Below are positions 47,902-59,221 of a DNA stretch of 64,000 nt, piece by piece. The stretch covers positions 1 through 64,000 of the forward strand of contig NZ_JACHOS010000011.1 in assembly GCF_014199985.1 (NCBI RefSeq), given 5' to 3'. Origin of the DNA: Methylorubrum rhodesianum (GTDB lineage Bacteria; Pseudomonadota; Alphaproteobacteria; Rhizobiales; Beijerinckiaceae). Position 1 is the first letter of the stretch; each line of letters opens with the position of its first letter. The notes beneath the pieces were generated by a model. It searched no databases and was not told the origin of the DNA. It was given only the letters and a program-made list of their open reading frames with translations. The translations under genes were made by a program, and so were the position numbers.

Positions 47902-48576
47902 TCAGCGGGCCGGCACGCGCAGGAATTCAACGGCCGGCCCTTGGCTCTCCGAAAACACGCCCGCCGTCAGCGCGTTGCCGAAGACCGCGCCGGTATCGAG
48001 ATTGGTGCGGAAGCGGCGGCAATCCGGTCCGCCTCGGGTCTGCGGCGTGTGACCGTGAACCACGTGTCGGCCGAAATCGTGATCCTCGGACAGGAACGGC
48101 TCGCGGATCCAGAGGCGGGTGTGCCGGTCCGAATCCGGCACTTCGGTGTCGGAGCGGAAGCCGGCATGGACGTACCAGCGCTGCGCATCCTCGTGCAGGG
48201 TCGGAAGGGCCTCGATCCAGTCCAGCACCTCGCCGGGCAGTTCCTCCGGCCCCGAAACCCCGAACGACGCGAGCGCCTCGGCGCCGCCATTATAGACCCA
48301 ATGGTCGAGGGCGCCGGGCTCGTGAAGGCTCTTCAGCAGCATCTCCTCGTGGTTGCCCATCAAGCAGACCACGTCGTCCGGCGCCCGCCATTGCAGGCGG
48401 CGCAGGGTCTCGACCACCCGGGCGCTGTCGGGCCCGCGGTCGATGTAATCGCCGAGGAAGACGAGTTTTTTCGCGCGATCCCCCGCGTGGGACTCGATGC
48501 GCTCCAGCAGGCGGTCGAGGAGGTCGGCACAGCCGTGGATGTCGCCGATGGCGTAGGTGAGCGTTTCCGCCGTCAT
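47902..48576 (-). CDS. PPP-family serine/threonine phosphatase-like metallophosphoesterase
   Basis: A 224-residue phosphoesterase with the full PPP signature: YAIGDIHGCADLLDRLL, FLGDYIDRGPDS, CLMGNHEEMLL, and a later HVVHGHTPQ. It resembles bacterial PrpA/ApaH-like phosphatases acting on phospho-serine/threonine or diadenosine tetraphosphate. ATG 48576 is chosen because the catalytic domain begins there; the frame continues upstream for 48 poor codons. Substrate unknown. Confidence 0.88.
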   Translation of the reverse strand: MTAETLTYAIGDIHGCADLLDRLLERIESHAGDRAKKLVFLGDYIDRGPDSARVVETLRRLQWRAPDDVVCLMGNHEEMLLKSLHEPGALDHWVYNGGAEALASFGVSGPEELPGEVLDWIEALPTLHEDAQRWYVHAGFRSDTEVPDSDRHTRLWIREPFLSEDHDFGRHVVHGHTPQTRGGPDCRRFRTNLDTGAVFGNALTAGVFSESQGPAVEFLRVPAR

Positions 48577-48674
48577 CCAGCGGTTGTCGGCGGGAAATCG
48601 CTGCGATGCAAGAAGCTGCGGCAACGTCGCCTGAGACGCCGATCGTGACGGCCGTCGCGCATGACGGTCGCCAC

Positions 48675-48708
48675 GAAAAGCACCCCGGCGCGATGTCCCG
48701 CGCCGGGG
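48675..48708 (-). terminator. Intrinsic terminator of clpB
   Basis: On the minus strand, CCCCGGCGCG and CGCGCCGGGG arms (48708-48699 and 48692-48683) form a ten-pair stem followed by TGCTTTTC. It lies 17 bases beyond the clpB stop. Confidence 0.78.
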
Positions 48709-48724
48709 CCTGTCACTCACCCGA

Positions 48725-51349
<2,625 letters not shown>

Positions 51350-51570
51350 GCGTGTTGCCCTTCCCCGGACCGGATGGGTCATCCGCCCGCTCACGCGGCA
51401 CGAAGCCCCCGATGCGTTGCCCCGCGGGGTCTGCCCCGCCGGGACACCGGCGCTGTCTTGAGAGCCGCCGGCAGGGCTGAATTGGGTGTTGCGTTTACGT
51501 AACACAAGGGGCGAGGGCTGCCGAAACATACGCGGGGCGAGCCCGCGGATCGGATCGTCCGTGCCGGCGC

Positions 51571-52365
51571 TCAGGCGGCGTCTTCGGTCCCCGGGAGCAC
51601 CGCCATCCGGTCGCCGACCGCGATGGCGCCGTCGGCGAGCACTTCGAGATAGATGCCGAGATCGACATGGCCGAAGTTGCGCTTGAGCGCCTTCGGCAGG
51701 TTGGTGTCGCGCGCGGCCGTCTCCGGGTTCACATCGACAGCGGCGCAGCGCGGCGTGCGGGCAAGGCCCCGAAGCCGCAGGAATCCGATCGTCACCTCCC
51801 GATCGACCCAGTCCATCTCCGCCCACGGCTCCAGCCCATCGACGTAGATGTTGGCGCGGAAGCGCAGGGGATGGATCGGCCCGCCCGTCCGCTCCTCCAG
51901 GGCGCGGACCGAGGCGAGGTTGATCAGCGAGACCGCCCGCATGAAGGCCGGCGAGATCACGCTGCCGTCGGTGAACTTGTGGCCGGCGGCCCGCACGAGG
52001 CGCGGTCGCCCCCGCGCCGCCGGGCCGATATAAGCCTCGAAGAACGCCTCGACCGCCGCCCGGCCCGAGGCGCTCGCCACATCCTCGCTCAGCACCGTCT
52101 CGCCGTCGCGGATCACCGTGAGCCGTCCGGTCCCGGGATCGAACCGCGTCGAGAGCGCCGCCAGCACCTCATTGCTGCGCAGCATCAGGAAGAAGCCCTT
52201 GTCGAGGGGCTCCGGGTTCTGCGGATCGAACTCCGTGGTGCCGAGGGCGAGGGCGTATTCACGGTCGAAGGCGAGGCCGGACGCGCGGGCCAGCGTCAGC
52301 GCCGGAAGCGGCTCGGCCGAGAGGCCCTTGACCGGATATCTGTAGAGCGCGGTGACCTCGGCCAT
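51571..52365 (-). CDS. MOSC-domain protein (copy A)
   Basis: A 264-residue protein with an N-terminal MOSC beta-barrel subdomain (VTALYRYPVKGLSAEPLPAL) and a C-terminal MOSC domain: HPLRFRANIYVDGLEPWAEM, then GLARTPRCAAVDVNPETAAR with the conserved Cys that accepts sulfur or binds Moco. Relatives include YcbX and the mARC proteins, which reduce N-hydroxylated compounds. It is a paralogue of, and divergent from, the next gene. Function otherwise unassigned. Confidence 0.87.
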   Translation of the reverse strand: MAEVTALYRYPVKGLSAEPLPALTLARASGLAFDREYALALGTTEFDPQNPEPLDKGFFLMLRSNEVLAALSTRFDPGTGRLTVIRDGETVLSEDVASASGRAAVEAFFEAYIGPAARGRPRLVRAAGHKFTDGSVISPAFMRAVSLINLASVRALEERTGGPIHPLRFRANIYVDGLEPWAEMDWVDREVTIGFLRLRGLARTPRCAAVDVNPETAARDTNLPKALKRNFGHVDLGIYLEVLADGAIAVGDRMAVLPGTEDAA

Positions 52366-52501
52366 CTGTCCTCATCCTCTTGCCCGAAGCGGCAGGCTGG
52401 CCGAGACCGTGCCGGAGGACCATGCGGAATTCTCCGTAGATGCCGCGCGGCGCCGGCCGGCCCGGTTGCAAACCGTGCAGGGCCGGGCGTAGCGGTGAGG
52501 G

Positions 52502-53281
52502 ATGAGCCAGAGCCCCGCCCTCCGCATCGCCGCACTCTATCGCTATCCCGTGAAGGGGCTCTCGCCCGAGGCGCTGGAGACGGCGGAGCTGGAAACCAGC
52601 GGCTACTTCCCCGGCGACCGGCTCTACGCCATCGAGAACGGCCCTTCCGGCTTCAACGAGACCGTGCCGCGGCATCTGCCCAAGGTCGCCTACCTGATGC
52701 TGATGCGCAACGAGGCGCTGGCGCGGCTGCGCACCCGCTTCGACGACGCTACGCATCGCCTGACGGTCGAGGCGGACGGTGATCCGGCGATGGAGGCGGA
52801 TCTGAGCACGGCGGAGGGCCGCGAAGCCTTGGCCGGCTTCATGAAGGACTTCCTGCCGCAGGAGCTGCGCGGCGTCCCGCGGGTGCTGGCGGCGCCGCCC
52901 GGCTACCGTTTCACCGATTCGCGCACCGGCTACGTCTCGCTCATCAACCGGGCGAGCGTGGCGGCGACCGAGGATCTCGTCGGCGCGCCCGTCGATCCCC
53001 TGCGCTTTCGCGGCAACCTCTATCTCGACGGGCTGGAGCCTTTCGCCGAACTCGACATGGTCGGCCGGGTGCTGGAGACGGAGAGCGGGGCCCGGCTGAA
53101 GATCACCAGCCGGACCGTGCGGTGCGCCGCCACGAACGTCGATCCGCAGACGGGACAGCGCGACCTGTCGATCCCGAAGGCCCTGATGGATGGGCTGGGC
53201 CACGCCGATTGCGGCGTCTACGCCGAGGTTCTGGCCGGCGGCCGGCTGCGGCCGGGCGACGGCCTGCGGGTGATCGGCTGA
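52502..53281 (+). CDS. MOSC-domain protein (copy B)
   Basis: A 259-residue paralogue of the preceding gene: IAALYRYPVKGLSPEALETA, DPLRFRGNLYLDGLEPFAEL, then SRTVRCAATNVDPQTGQRDL with the conserved Cys, and GHADCGVYAEVLAGGRLRPG. The same domain order and about the same length as copy A. The two are divergently transcribed from a 136-base shared region, indicating a duplicated, inverted pair. Likely a Moco-binding reductase or sulfur carrier enzyme. Confidence 0.87.
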   Translation: MSQSPALRIAALYRYPVKGLSPEALETAELETSGYFPGDRLYAIENGPSGFNETVPRHLPKVAYLMLMRNEALARLRTRFDDATHRLTVEADGDPAMEADLSTAEGREALAGFMKDFLPQELRGVPRVLAAPPGYRFTDSRTGYVSLINRASVAATEDLVGAPVDPLRFRGNLYLDGLEPFAELDMVGRVLETESGARLKITSRTVRCAATNVDPQTGQRDLSIPKALMDGLGHADCGVYAEVLAGGRLRPGDGLRVIG

Positions 53282-53317
53282 CCCGAAGTCGGGCGTGAGG
53301 GAGCAGCGCCTGCGGGA

Positions 53318-53542
53318 TCAGCGCTTGCGGGCTTGGACACGGGCCGTGAGCCAGAGCGGCTCGGGCTCGGCACAGGGCAGGAGCGCGGCCACGGCGTCGA
53401 GATCGACCGCATAATTCTCGGTGAGCTGGCGCCAGACGTCAGCAGACGAACTCGCCCCCTGACCGAGACGCTCGACGACGCGGGCGAGCAGACCGGGATG
53501 AGTGAGGCTTGGACGCGGCGTTACCAGATCGGCATTCAGCAT
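53318..53542 (-). CDS. Small protein of unknown function under a CtrA box
   Basis: A 74-residue soluble protein: MLNADLVTPRPSLTHPGLLA, then RVVERLGQGASSSADVWRQL and a basic end ARVQARKR. I recognise no family. Two things argue it is real: GGAGGGG lies seven bases before ATG 53542, and a perfect TTAA-N7-TTAA CtrA box sits 44-58 bases upstream. A single-gene unit between MOSC copy B (convergent) and argB (divergent). A cell-cycle role is inferred only from the box. Confidence 0.62.
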   Translation of the reverse strand: MLNADLVTPRPSLTHPGLLARVVERLGQGASSSADVWRQLTENYAVDLDAVAALLPCAEPEPLWLTARVQARKR

Positions 53543-53585
53543 GGCCGGCCCCTCCGTTCGGCCGGAGAAGAATTGGCGAGGATGG

Positions 53586-53600
53586 TTAACGCCGGATTAA
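53586..53600 (-). promoter_or_regulatory. CtrA box upstream of the 74-residue gene
   Basis: TTAA-CGCCGGA-TTAA is an exact CtrA consensus. On the minus strand it reads TTAATCCGGCGTTAACCATC, which also contains the extended Caulobacter half-site TTAACCAT. Confidence 0.78.
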
Positions 53601-53814
53601 GCTCTGCAGTGAAACCGCGACCAGCGCCTGATGTCGGCCGGGCCCCGGCTGCAGGATGGCTCTGAGCGCTCACCGTCCGACTCGATCCGGCGCTGCCCTC
53701 GCGCCGCGGCTCTCGCCGGATCGCGAGCAGGCAATGTCTTCGCTCTGCACAAAGCCTGCGCTAGAAGCCTGCCGAATCCGCCCGCGACTCGAACAGAGAG
53801 CCAGGACGACCGCG

Positions 53815-54711
53815 ATGACCGATCCGTTGCCGAACGTGCATGTGCGCGCCGAGATCCTGACCCAGGCGCTGCCGCACATGCAGCGCTACGATCAACAGAT
53901 CGTGGTCATCAAGTACGGCGGCCACGCCATGGGCGATCCGGCCGCGGCGGAGGACTTCGCCGAGGACATCGTGCTGCTCGAACAATCCGGCTTGAAGCCC
54001 ATCGTCGTGCATGGCGGCGGGCCGCAGATCGGCAAGATGCTGGCCCGGCTCGGCATCGAATCCGAATTCCGCGGCGGGCTTCGCGTCACCGACGAGGCCA
54101 CCGTGGAGGTGGTCGAGATGGTGCTCGCCGGCTCGATCAACAAGCAGATCGTCGGCTGGATCGCCGCCGAGGGCGGCCGGGCGATCGGCCTGTGCGGCAA
54201 GGACGGCAACATGGTCCGCGCCAAGCGCGCCATGCGCACGATCAAGGACCCCGACAGCAACATCGAGCAGGCGATCGATCTCGGCCTCGTCGGCGAGCCG
54301 GAACACGTCGAGCGCGGCGTGCTCGACGCGGTGCTGAAGGCCGAGCTGATCCCGGTGCTCGCCCCCGTCGCCTACGGCGAGGACGGCAAGACCTACAACG
54401 TCAACGCCGACACCTTCGCCGGCGCCATCGCCGGCGCGCTGCGGGCCAAGCGCCTGCTGCTGCTGACCGACGTCCCCGGCGTGCTCGACAAGGACAAGAA
54501 CCTGATTCAGGAGCTGTCGGTCGAGGATTGCCGGCGCCTGATCGCCGACGGCACGATCACGGGCGGCATGATCCCGAAGGTCGAGACTTGCATCTACGCC
54601 ATCGAGCAGGGCGTGGAGGCGGTGGTCATCCTCAACGGCAAGGTCGCGCACGCCGCGCTGCTCGAATTGTTTACCGATTTCGGTGCGGGCACCCTGATCC
54701 GCCGCACCTGA
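53815..54711 (+). CDS. argB: Acetylglutamate kinase
   Basis: ArgB phosphorylates N-acetylglutamate in arginine synthesis. The 298 residues show [37 protein letters not shown] (nucleotide/substrate loops), [20 protein letters not shown] and the C-terminal [13 protein letters not shown] 53815 has AGGA upstream; the open frame 53 codons earlier is not used. In some bacteria this enzyme is regulated by PII, and glnB is present in this window though not adjacent. Confidence 0.96.
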   Translation: MTDPLPNVHVRAEILTQALPHMQRYDQQIVVIKYGGHAMGDPAAAEDFAEDIVLLEQSGLKPIVVHGGGPQIGKMLARLGIESEFRGGLRVTDEATVEVVEMVLAGSINKQIVGWIAAEGGRAIGLCGKDGNMVRAKRAMRTIKDPDSNIEQAIDLGLVGEPEHVERGVLDAVLKAELIPVLAPVAYGEDGKTYNVNADTFAGAIAGALRAKRLLLLTDVPGVLDKDKNLIQELSVEDCRRLIADGTITGGMIPKVETCIYAIEQGVEAVVILNGKVAHAALLELFTDFGAGTLIRRT

Positions 54712-54747
54712 CGGCAGCGCTTCCCTGAGACGTGGGAACACCTACAT

Positions 54748-54776
54748 ACGGGATGGGGCTAGCCCCATCCCGTTTC
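54748..54776 (+). terminator. Palindromic terminator after argB
   Basis: ACGGGATGGGGCT (54748-54760) is followed directly by its perfect complement AGCCCCATCCCGT (54761-54773) and TTTCTCC. The palindrome is strong; the T-run is short. Confidence 0.62.
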
Positions 54777-54800
54777 TCCTGATCGAGCGTCGCCCCTCCC

Positions 54801-55547
54801 TTGCTTCTTCCCGGCGAGAGCCACTTCACCACCCCCGACGCCCGCGGATTTTCCGACGTCGATACCTGGGTGTTCGACCTCGACAACACGCTCTATCCGA
54901 GCGACGCGCGGGTCTGGCCGCAGGTGGACGAGCGGATCACGCTCTACGTGATGCGGCTCTACGGCCTCGACGCGCTCTCCGCCCGCGCCCTTCAGAAGCA
55001 TTTCTACCACCGCTACGGCACCACGCTGAAGGCGCTGATGGTGGAGGAAGGAGTTGACCCGCACGACTTCCTCGACTTCGCCCACGACATCGATCACTCG
55101 ACGATCAAGCTCGACGAATCCCTCGGCACGGCCATCGAGCATCTGCCGGGGCGTAAGCTGATCCTCACCAACGGCTCGCGCCGCCACGCCGAGCGGGTCG
55201 CGGACAAGCTCGGCATCCTCAACCATTTCGAGGACGTGTTCGACATCGCGGCGGCCGATTTCGTGCCGAAGCCCGATCGCTCGACCTACGAGCGCTTCCT
55301 CCTGCGCCACGGGGTCGATCCGCGACGCTCGGCCCTGTTCGAGGACATCGCCCGCAACCTCGTGGTGCCGCACGATCTCGGCATGGCCACCGTGCTGGTG
55401 GTGCCGCCCACCTTCGATCCGTTCCGCGAGCAGTTCGAGCAGGAGGCGGTGAGGGAGCCGCATATCGACCATATCACCAGCAACCTCGCCTCCTTCCTGG
55501 AGCGCTGCGTGCTGCCGGTCGTCCCGCCCGAGTCCGCCGCGCCGTGA
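54801..55547 (+). CDS. HAD-family pyrimidine 5'-nucleotidase
   Basis: A 248-residue haloacid dehalogenase-fold phosphatase. VFDLDNTLYPSDARVWPQVD is motif I (nucleophile Asp), ILTNGSRRHAERVADKLG motif II, and FVPKPDRSTYERFLLRHG with FEDIARNL motifs III-IV. The DLDNTLYP variant is typical of the SDT1/phosphoglycolate-like pyrimidine nucleotidase group in alphaproteobacteria. The start is TTG 54801; no better start fits. Its stop overlaps the next start (GTGA). Confidence 0.87.
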   Translation: MLLPGESHFTTPDARGFSDVDTWVFDLDNTLYPSDARVWPQVDERITLYVMRLYGLDALSARALQKHFYHRYGTTLKALMVEEGVDPHDFLDFAHDIDHSTIKLDESLGTAIEHLPGRKLILTNGSRRHAERVADKLGILNHFEDVFDIAAADFVPKPDRSTYERFLLRHGVDPRRSALFEDIARNLVVPHDLGMATVLVVPPTFDPFREQFEQEAVREPHIDHITSNLASFLERCVLPVVPPESAAP

Positions 55548-55972
55548 GCGGGCGAGCCGCGGACCGCTGGGCCGAGACCAGGGCGCCGAGCCTTGCCGAG
55601 ATCGAGGCTCTGGCCGACGCCGCCTTCGCCGCGCTGCCGGAGGAATTCCGCACCCTCTGCGCGGGCGTGCGCATCCACGTCGATGACTTCCCCGACGAGG
55701 AAACCCTGACCGAGATGGGCTGCGAGACGGAGTTCGACCTGCTCGGCCTGTTCCGCGGCGTCGGGCTGGCGCAGTCCGGCGAGGTCGTGTCGGGACAGAT
55801 GCCCAACGCCGTCTGGCTCTACCGCCGGCCGCTGCTCGACTACTGGGCCGAGCACGACGAGACGTTGGGCCACCTCGTCATCCACGAGATCGGCCACCAT
55901 TTCGGCCTCTCCGACGACGACATGGCCGGCATCGAGGCGGCGGCGGACGACATCACGCCATCCGAGGCGTGA
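55544..55972 (+). CDS. Metallopeptidase-like zincin (DUF1025)
   Basis: A 142-residue protein with the zincin motif LVIHEIGHHFGLSDDDM (HExxH plus third ligand region), preceded by RIHVDDFPDEETLTEMG and LGLFRGVGLAQSG. These define the minimal 'metallopeptidase family' related to DUF1025 (MJ0936-like) proteins; proteolytic activity has not been shown for most. GTG start overlapping the preceding gene. Confidence 0.85.
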   Translation: MSGRAADRWAETRAPSLAEIEALADAAFAALPEEFRTLCAGVRIHVDDFPDEETLTEMGCETEFDLLGLFRGVGLAQSGEVVSGQMPNAVWLYRRPLLDYWAEHDETLGHLVIHEIGHHFGLSDDDMAGIEAAADDITPSEA

Positions 55973-55975
55973 CGG

Positions 55976-57208
55976 TCAGTCCCGGGCGGGCAAGCGCGGG
56001 ATCAGCCCGACCTTGGGCCGGCGGGATCGGAACTGGCCGCGCTCGATCGCCACGAAGGTCAGGATCACCAGGGCGAGCGTGGTGAGCCACCAGATCGTGG
56101 TGAGGCCGACGCCGATGCAGCCGATGGCGAAGGCGGTGGTGAAGGCCGCCATGGCGCAGGGCGCCAGCACCGTGGCGTCGCGGCCGGCGCGGCGGATCGC
56201 ATCGTAGAGGGCGAAGGCCGCAGCGAAGGCGCCGACGATGCCGAGTTCGTACCAGAACTCGAACAGCATCGTGGTCGGCGCATTGATCGGCAGGATGCCG
56301 AAGATCTTGCCGCGCAGGGCCGTTTCGAGGCCGTGGCCGGTCACGAGCCGCACCGGCTCCAGGGTGACGACCTTCTGCCACGCCTTGAGCGCGAGCACGC
56401 CCGGCGCCACGGGACCGAACAGGGCGATGCCGACGGGACGCGCCAGGAACGGCAGCAGCGGTGCGACCACGAGCAGACCCGCGGCGGTGAGCGCCGTGAC
56501 CCGCACGCCGAGGGACAGGCGCCAGTGGGTCAGGGCGAAGGCGAGCGCCCCGACGGCCAGCGCGAACAGGGCGGTGACGCCCGGCGCCAGCAGCAGCGCC
56601 CCCGCCACCAGCACGACCACGACCAGCGAGCCGATGTCGCGGCGGCGCGAGCGCAGCCAGGCCACGGCGGGCCAGGCGAGCAGCGCCAGCAACACCGCGC
56701 CGCGCTCCAGGGCGCTGTCGCCGTCCGGGTTGTCCTTGAGCATCGCGTCGCCGACGAGATTGATCAGGATCGCGACGATGGCGGCGGCACCGACGCCGAG
56801 CGGCAGCAGGTAGAGGTTGGCCGAGCGCATCCGGTCGGGCAGCGCGAGATAGGCCAGAAGCGTCATTACCACGGTGGCGACGAGGTTGGCCAAACGCTCG
56901 CTCGCGGGTCCGGGAAACGGCGTCCACACGAGGGACAGCGCCGACCAGAACACCACCAGCATGCCGGCCAGGAAGGACGGCGCGGTCAAAAGCCGCTTCA
57001 GGGCCGGCCCGACGGCGCGCTGGTGCTGGTCGATGGCGCTCGCGGTGATCAGCAGCACCACGGCGATCGGCGCGAGCACCACGGTGGCGCGCCGGGAGAC
57101 CTGGGCGGCCACCGGCAGCACCACGAACAGGCCGAAGAAGCCGATGCGGCGCAGCAGGGCCGCCGCGTCGAGGGCGGGATCGATCGTCGTGGAGGGGGGA
57201 CGCGGCAT
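55976..57208 (-). CDS. O-antigen ligase/polymerase-like membrane protein
   Basis: A 410-residue membrane protein with about eleven helices and a long periplasmic loop. LLRRIGFFGLFVVLPVAAQV starts the membrane part; VTGHGLETALRGKIFG and TTMLFEFWYELGIVGAFAAA match the Wzy/WaaL-type O-antigen ligase/polymerase pattern. It may act in polysaccharide assembly. It converges on the zincin gene and is far from the rfb cluster at the left end. Confidence 0.75.
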   Translation of the reverse strand: MPRPPSTTIDPALDAAALLRRIGFFGLFVVLPVAAQVSRRATVVLAPIAVVLLITASAIDQHQRAVGPALKRLLTAPSFLAGMLVVFWSALSLVWTPFPGPASERLANLVATVVMTLLAYLALPDRMRSANLYLLPLGVGAAAIVAILINLVGDAMLKDNPDGDSALERGAVLLALLAWPAVAWLRSRRRDIGSLVVVVLVAGALLLAPGVTALFALAVGALAFALTHWRLSLGVRVTALTAAGLLVVAPLLPFLARPVGIALFGPVAPGVLALKAWQKVVTLEPVRLVTGHGLETALRGKIFGILPINAPTTMLFEFWYELGIVGAFAAAFALYDAIRRAGRDATVLAPCAMAAFTTAFAIGCIGVGLTTIWWLTTLALVILTFVAIERGQFRSRRPKVGLIPRLPARD

Positions 57209-57336
57209 GATCGAGGGAAGACCGGATCCGGCGCCCCTGCGGGGTGCGGGCGCGTGCCTACACCTAGTGCAGGCGGGAGAACCGGGCTGTAGAGGCGCTG
57301 CAACACCTCAGGCCCGCAATCAGCGGCGGATTTGCA

Positions 57337-57864
57337 TCAAACTGGCGTGGTCGCGGCACGGGCGCGGCGGCGGCGGGCGAGATGGCGGCCGAGATCGCTG
57401 GTGACGCGCCAGCCGCCCCAGGCGGCGAAGAAGCCGAGCAGGCCGGCGAGAAGGCCGTCCGCCGTCGTCGGCACCGCGGGCTGGTAGTCGCGATAGGCGG
57501 CGCGGGCGATGTCCATGTCGGGGTCGCGGGCCATGACGCTCAGGCGCCCGAGCGGGCTCGCTGCGGTATCGAGGGCGAGCTTCTGGGCCTCCAGCCGCTT
57601 CAGCCGCTCGACATCGATCCGGGCCGATTCCCCGCGGCGGGCGATGAAGGCGTCCGGATTGGTCCGCAGGAGCGAGAGCGCCTCGTCGCGGCTGCGGCCG
57701 GTGGCCCGCGCGTCGGCGTCGAGGGAGGCGATGGAGCGGCGCAGCTCGTCGAGCGCCCCGCCCAGGCGCTGGGTGTATTGCTGGGCGAATTCCGGCGCCT
57801 GCGCGGCGATCACCGCCGCGAGCAGTCCGAAGGCGAGGCCGAGCGTGCGGACGACACGGAACAC
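57337..57864 (-). CDS. DUF2937 membrane protein
   Basis: A 175-residue protein with an N-terminal hydrophobic segment (TLGLAFGLLAAVIAAQAPEF), a coiled-coil-like middle (YTQRLGGALDELRRSIASLD) and a C-terminal membrane helix (ADGLLAGLLGFFAAWGGWRV) with a basic tail. This is the DUF2937 layout. Function unknown. Same strand as the O-antigen-ligase-like gene. Confidence 0.78.
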   Translation of the reverse strand: MFRVVRTLGLAFGLLAAVIAAQAPEFAQQYTQRLGGALDELRRSIASLDADARATGRSRDEALSLLRTNPDAFIARRGESARIDVERLKRLEAQKLALDTAASPLGRLSVMARDPDMDIARAAYRDYQPAVPTTADGLLAGLLGFFAAWGGWRVTSDLGRHLARRRRARAATTPV

Positions 57865-57927
57865 TAGGCGTTCTCCTTCGGTTGCGGCTCCCGGTTTGTA
57901 GGGCGGTCCGAGCGCGCTGCGAGAGCC

Positions 57928-58194
57928 TCAGAGCGGATCCCGCTCGAAAGCCGCCGCCACATCGGCCGCGCTCAAGGCTTCGAGCGCGCCCGCGATCTTC
58001 ACCGCCCGCGTCTTCGCGCCGGGCGCGAAGATCAGGACGACGGTCTCGGTACCGGGACAGGCCGGGTCGGCGCAGACGATCTCGCTCACCGTCATCGCCG
58101 TATCCGGCCCGTAGCCGCCCGCGCCCCGAACCCAAGCCTCGACCCGTCGCCGGGCGGCGGCATCGGGCTTCGGCGCGCGTCCGAACAGGGCCAC
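57928..58194 (-). CDS. Small conserved hypothetical protein
   Basis: An 88-residue soluble protein: MALFGRAPKPDAAARRRVEA, a Cys pair in EIVCADPACPGTETVVLIFA and a final EALSAADVAAAFERDPL. The CxxxxC-type pair within a beta hairpin could bind a metal. Same strand as, and nine bases after, the WD40 gene, so it is probably co-transcribed with it. Family not recognised. Confidence 0.7.
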   Translation of the reverse strand: MALFGRAPKPDAAARRRVEAWVRGAGGYGPDTAMTVSEIVCADPACPGTETVVLIFAPGAKTRAVKIAGALEALSAADVAAAFERDPL

Positions 58195-58203
58195 GGCGCC
58201 CGG

Positions 58204-59205
58204 TCAGGCCGGCAGGGTGAGCAGGCCGGCCTGACCGTCGGCGCAGCCGAAGGCGAGGCGGGCGCCGGTAGCGTCCCAGGCGAGCGCCGAGATCGCGCTG
58301 CCCCGCACCGCCGGACGCACCAGCAGTTCCGAGGCGTCGGTGAAGCGCACCAGCAGCACGCAGCCATCCTCGTAGCCGATCGCCAGGACCGGCGCCTTCG
58401 GGTGGAAGGCGACGCGCGACACTCGCGCCGGCCGCACGCCGCACTCGCGCGGCGCCTTGCCGGTGGGCCCCTCCTTCGAGTCGAACGGCCAGACGATGGC
58501 GGCCTCGGCGCCGCTGGTGGCGAGCCACTTGCCGTCCGCCGACCACGAGAGCGAGCGCACCTTGGCGGGGTAGCCCGACATCCGCATGTGGCCGCGATCC
58601 GGCTGGAGGCGCCAGCCGTGCAGCGCATTCTCCTGCATGGTCGAGACGACGAAGCGACCGTCGGGCGACCACGTCACGTCGAGATGCGAGCCCTTCCACT
58701 CGATGAATTCCGGCGGCGTCTCGAGGTTCGGGTACCAGAGGCTCACGCCGTTGTAGTGGGCCACCGCCAGCCGGTAGCCCTTCGGCGCGAAGGCGAGGCC
58801 GCGGGCGGTGGAGGGAGCGGCAAAGGTCTTCTCGCGCCCCTTGGCATCGCGGGCGACGACGTTGCGACCCGAGGCGAAGGCGACCGAGCCGTCGCCGTGG
58901 AGCGCCAGGGCGTCGATCCAGCCGCCGGCCTTCGCCAGCTCGCTCGTCCCGCCATCCGCCGCCGTCACCGCGACGCGGCCGTCATCGCCCCCGCTCACCA
59001 GCCGCGCACCATCGCCGGCCGCGACGAGGATGCCGCTGTCGGGATGGGCGGGAACGGTCCGAACCGCCCCGTCGCGGGCCAGCAGCACCCCGCCATCGGC
59101 AAGCGCCAGGGCCAAGGTCCCCTTCAGCCAGTGGGCGGCGGTGACGTGCGCGCCGGCCGCGATGTCCGCGACATGGTCGGTGAGGGAGGGAGCGGAGACG
59201 CTCAT
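58204..59205 (-). CDS. WD40-repeat protein
   Basis: A 333-residue beta-propeller protein. Repeats such as LVSGGDDGRVAVTAADGGTS, VTWSPDGRFVVSTMQENALH and LSWSADGKWLATSGAEAAIV carry the GH/WD-like spacing expected of WD40 blades (about seven). No signal peptide. Such scaffolds bind other proteins; the adjacent small gene (nine bases away) may encode a partner. The family is common in Rhizobiales but without a known role. Confidence 0.82.
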   Translation of the reverse strand: MSVSAPSLTDHVADIAAGAHVTAAHWLKGTLALALADGGVLLARDGAVRTVPAHPDSGILVAAGDGARLVSGGDDGRVAVTAADGGTSELAKAGGWIDALALHGDGSVAFASGRNVVARDAKGREKTFAAPSTARGLAFAPKGYRLAVAHYNGVSLWYPNLETPPEFIEWKGSHLDVTWSPDGRFVVSTMQENALHGWRLQPDRGHMRMSGYPAKVRSLSWSADGKWLATSGAEAAIVWPFDSKEGPTGKAPRECGVRPARVSRVAFHPKAPVLAIGYEDGCVLLVRFTDASELLVRPAVRGSAISALAWDATGARLAFGCADGQAGLLTLPA

Positions 59206-59221
59206 GCCGGAGGGCCTTCCT

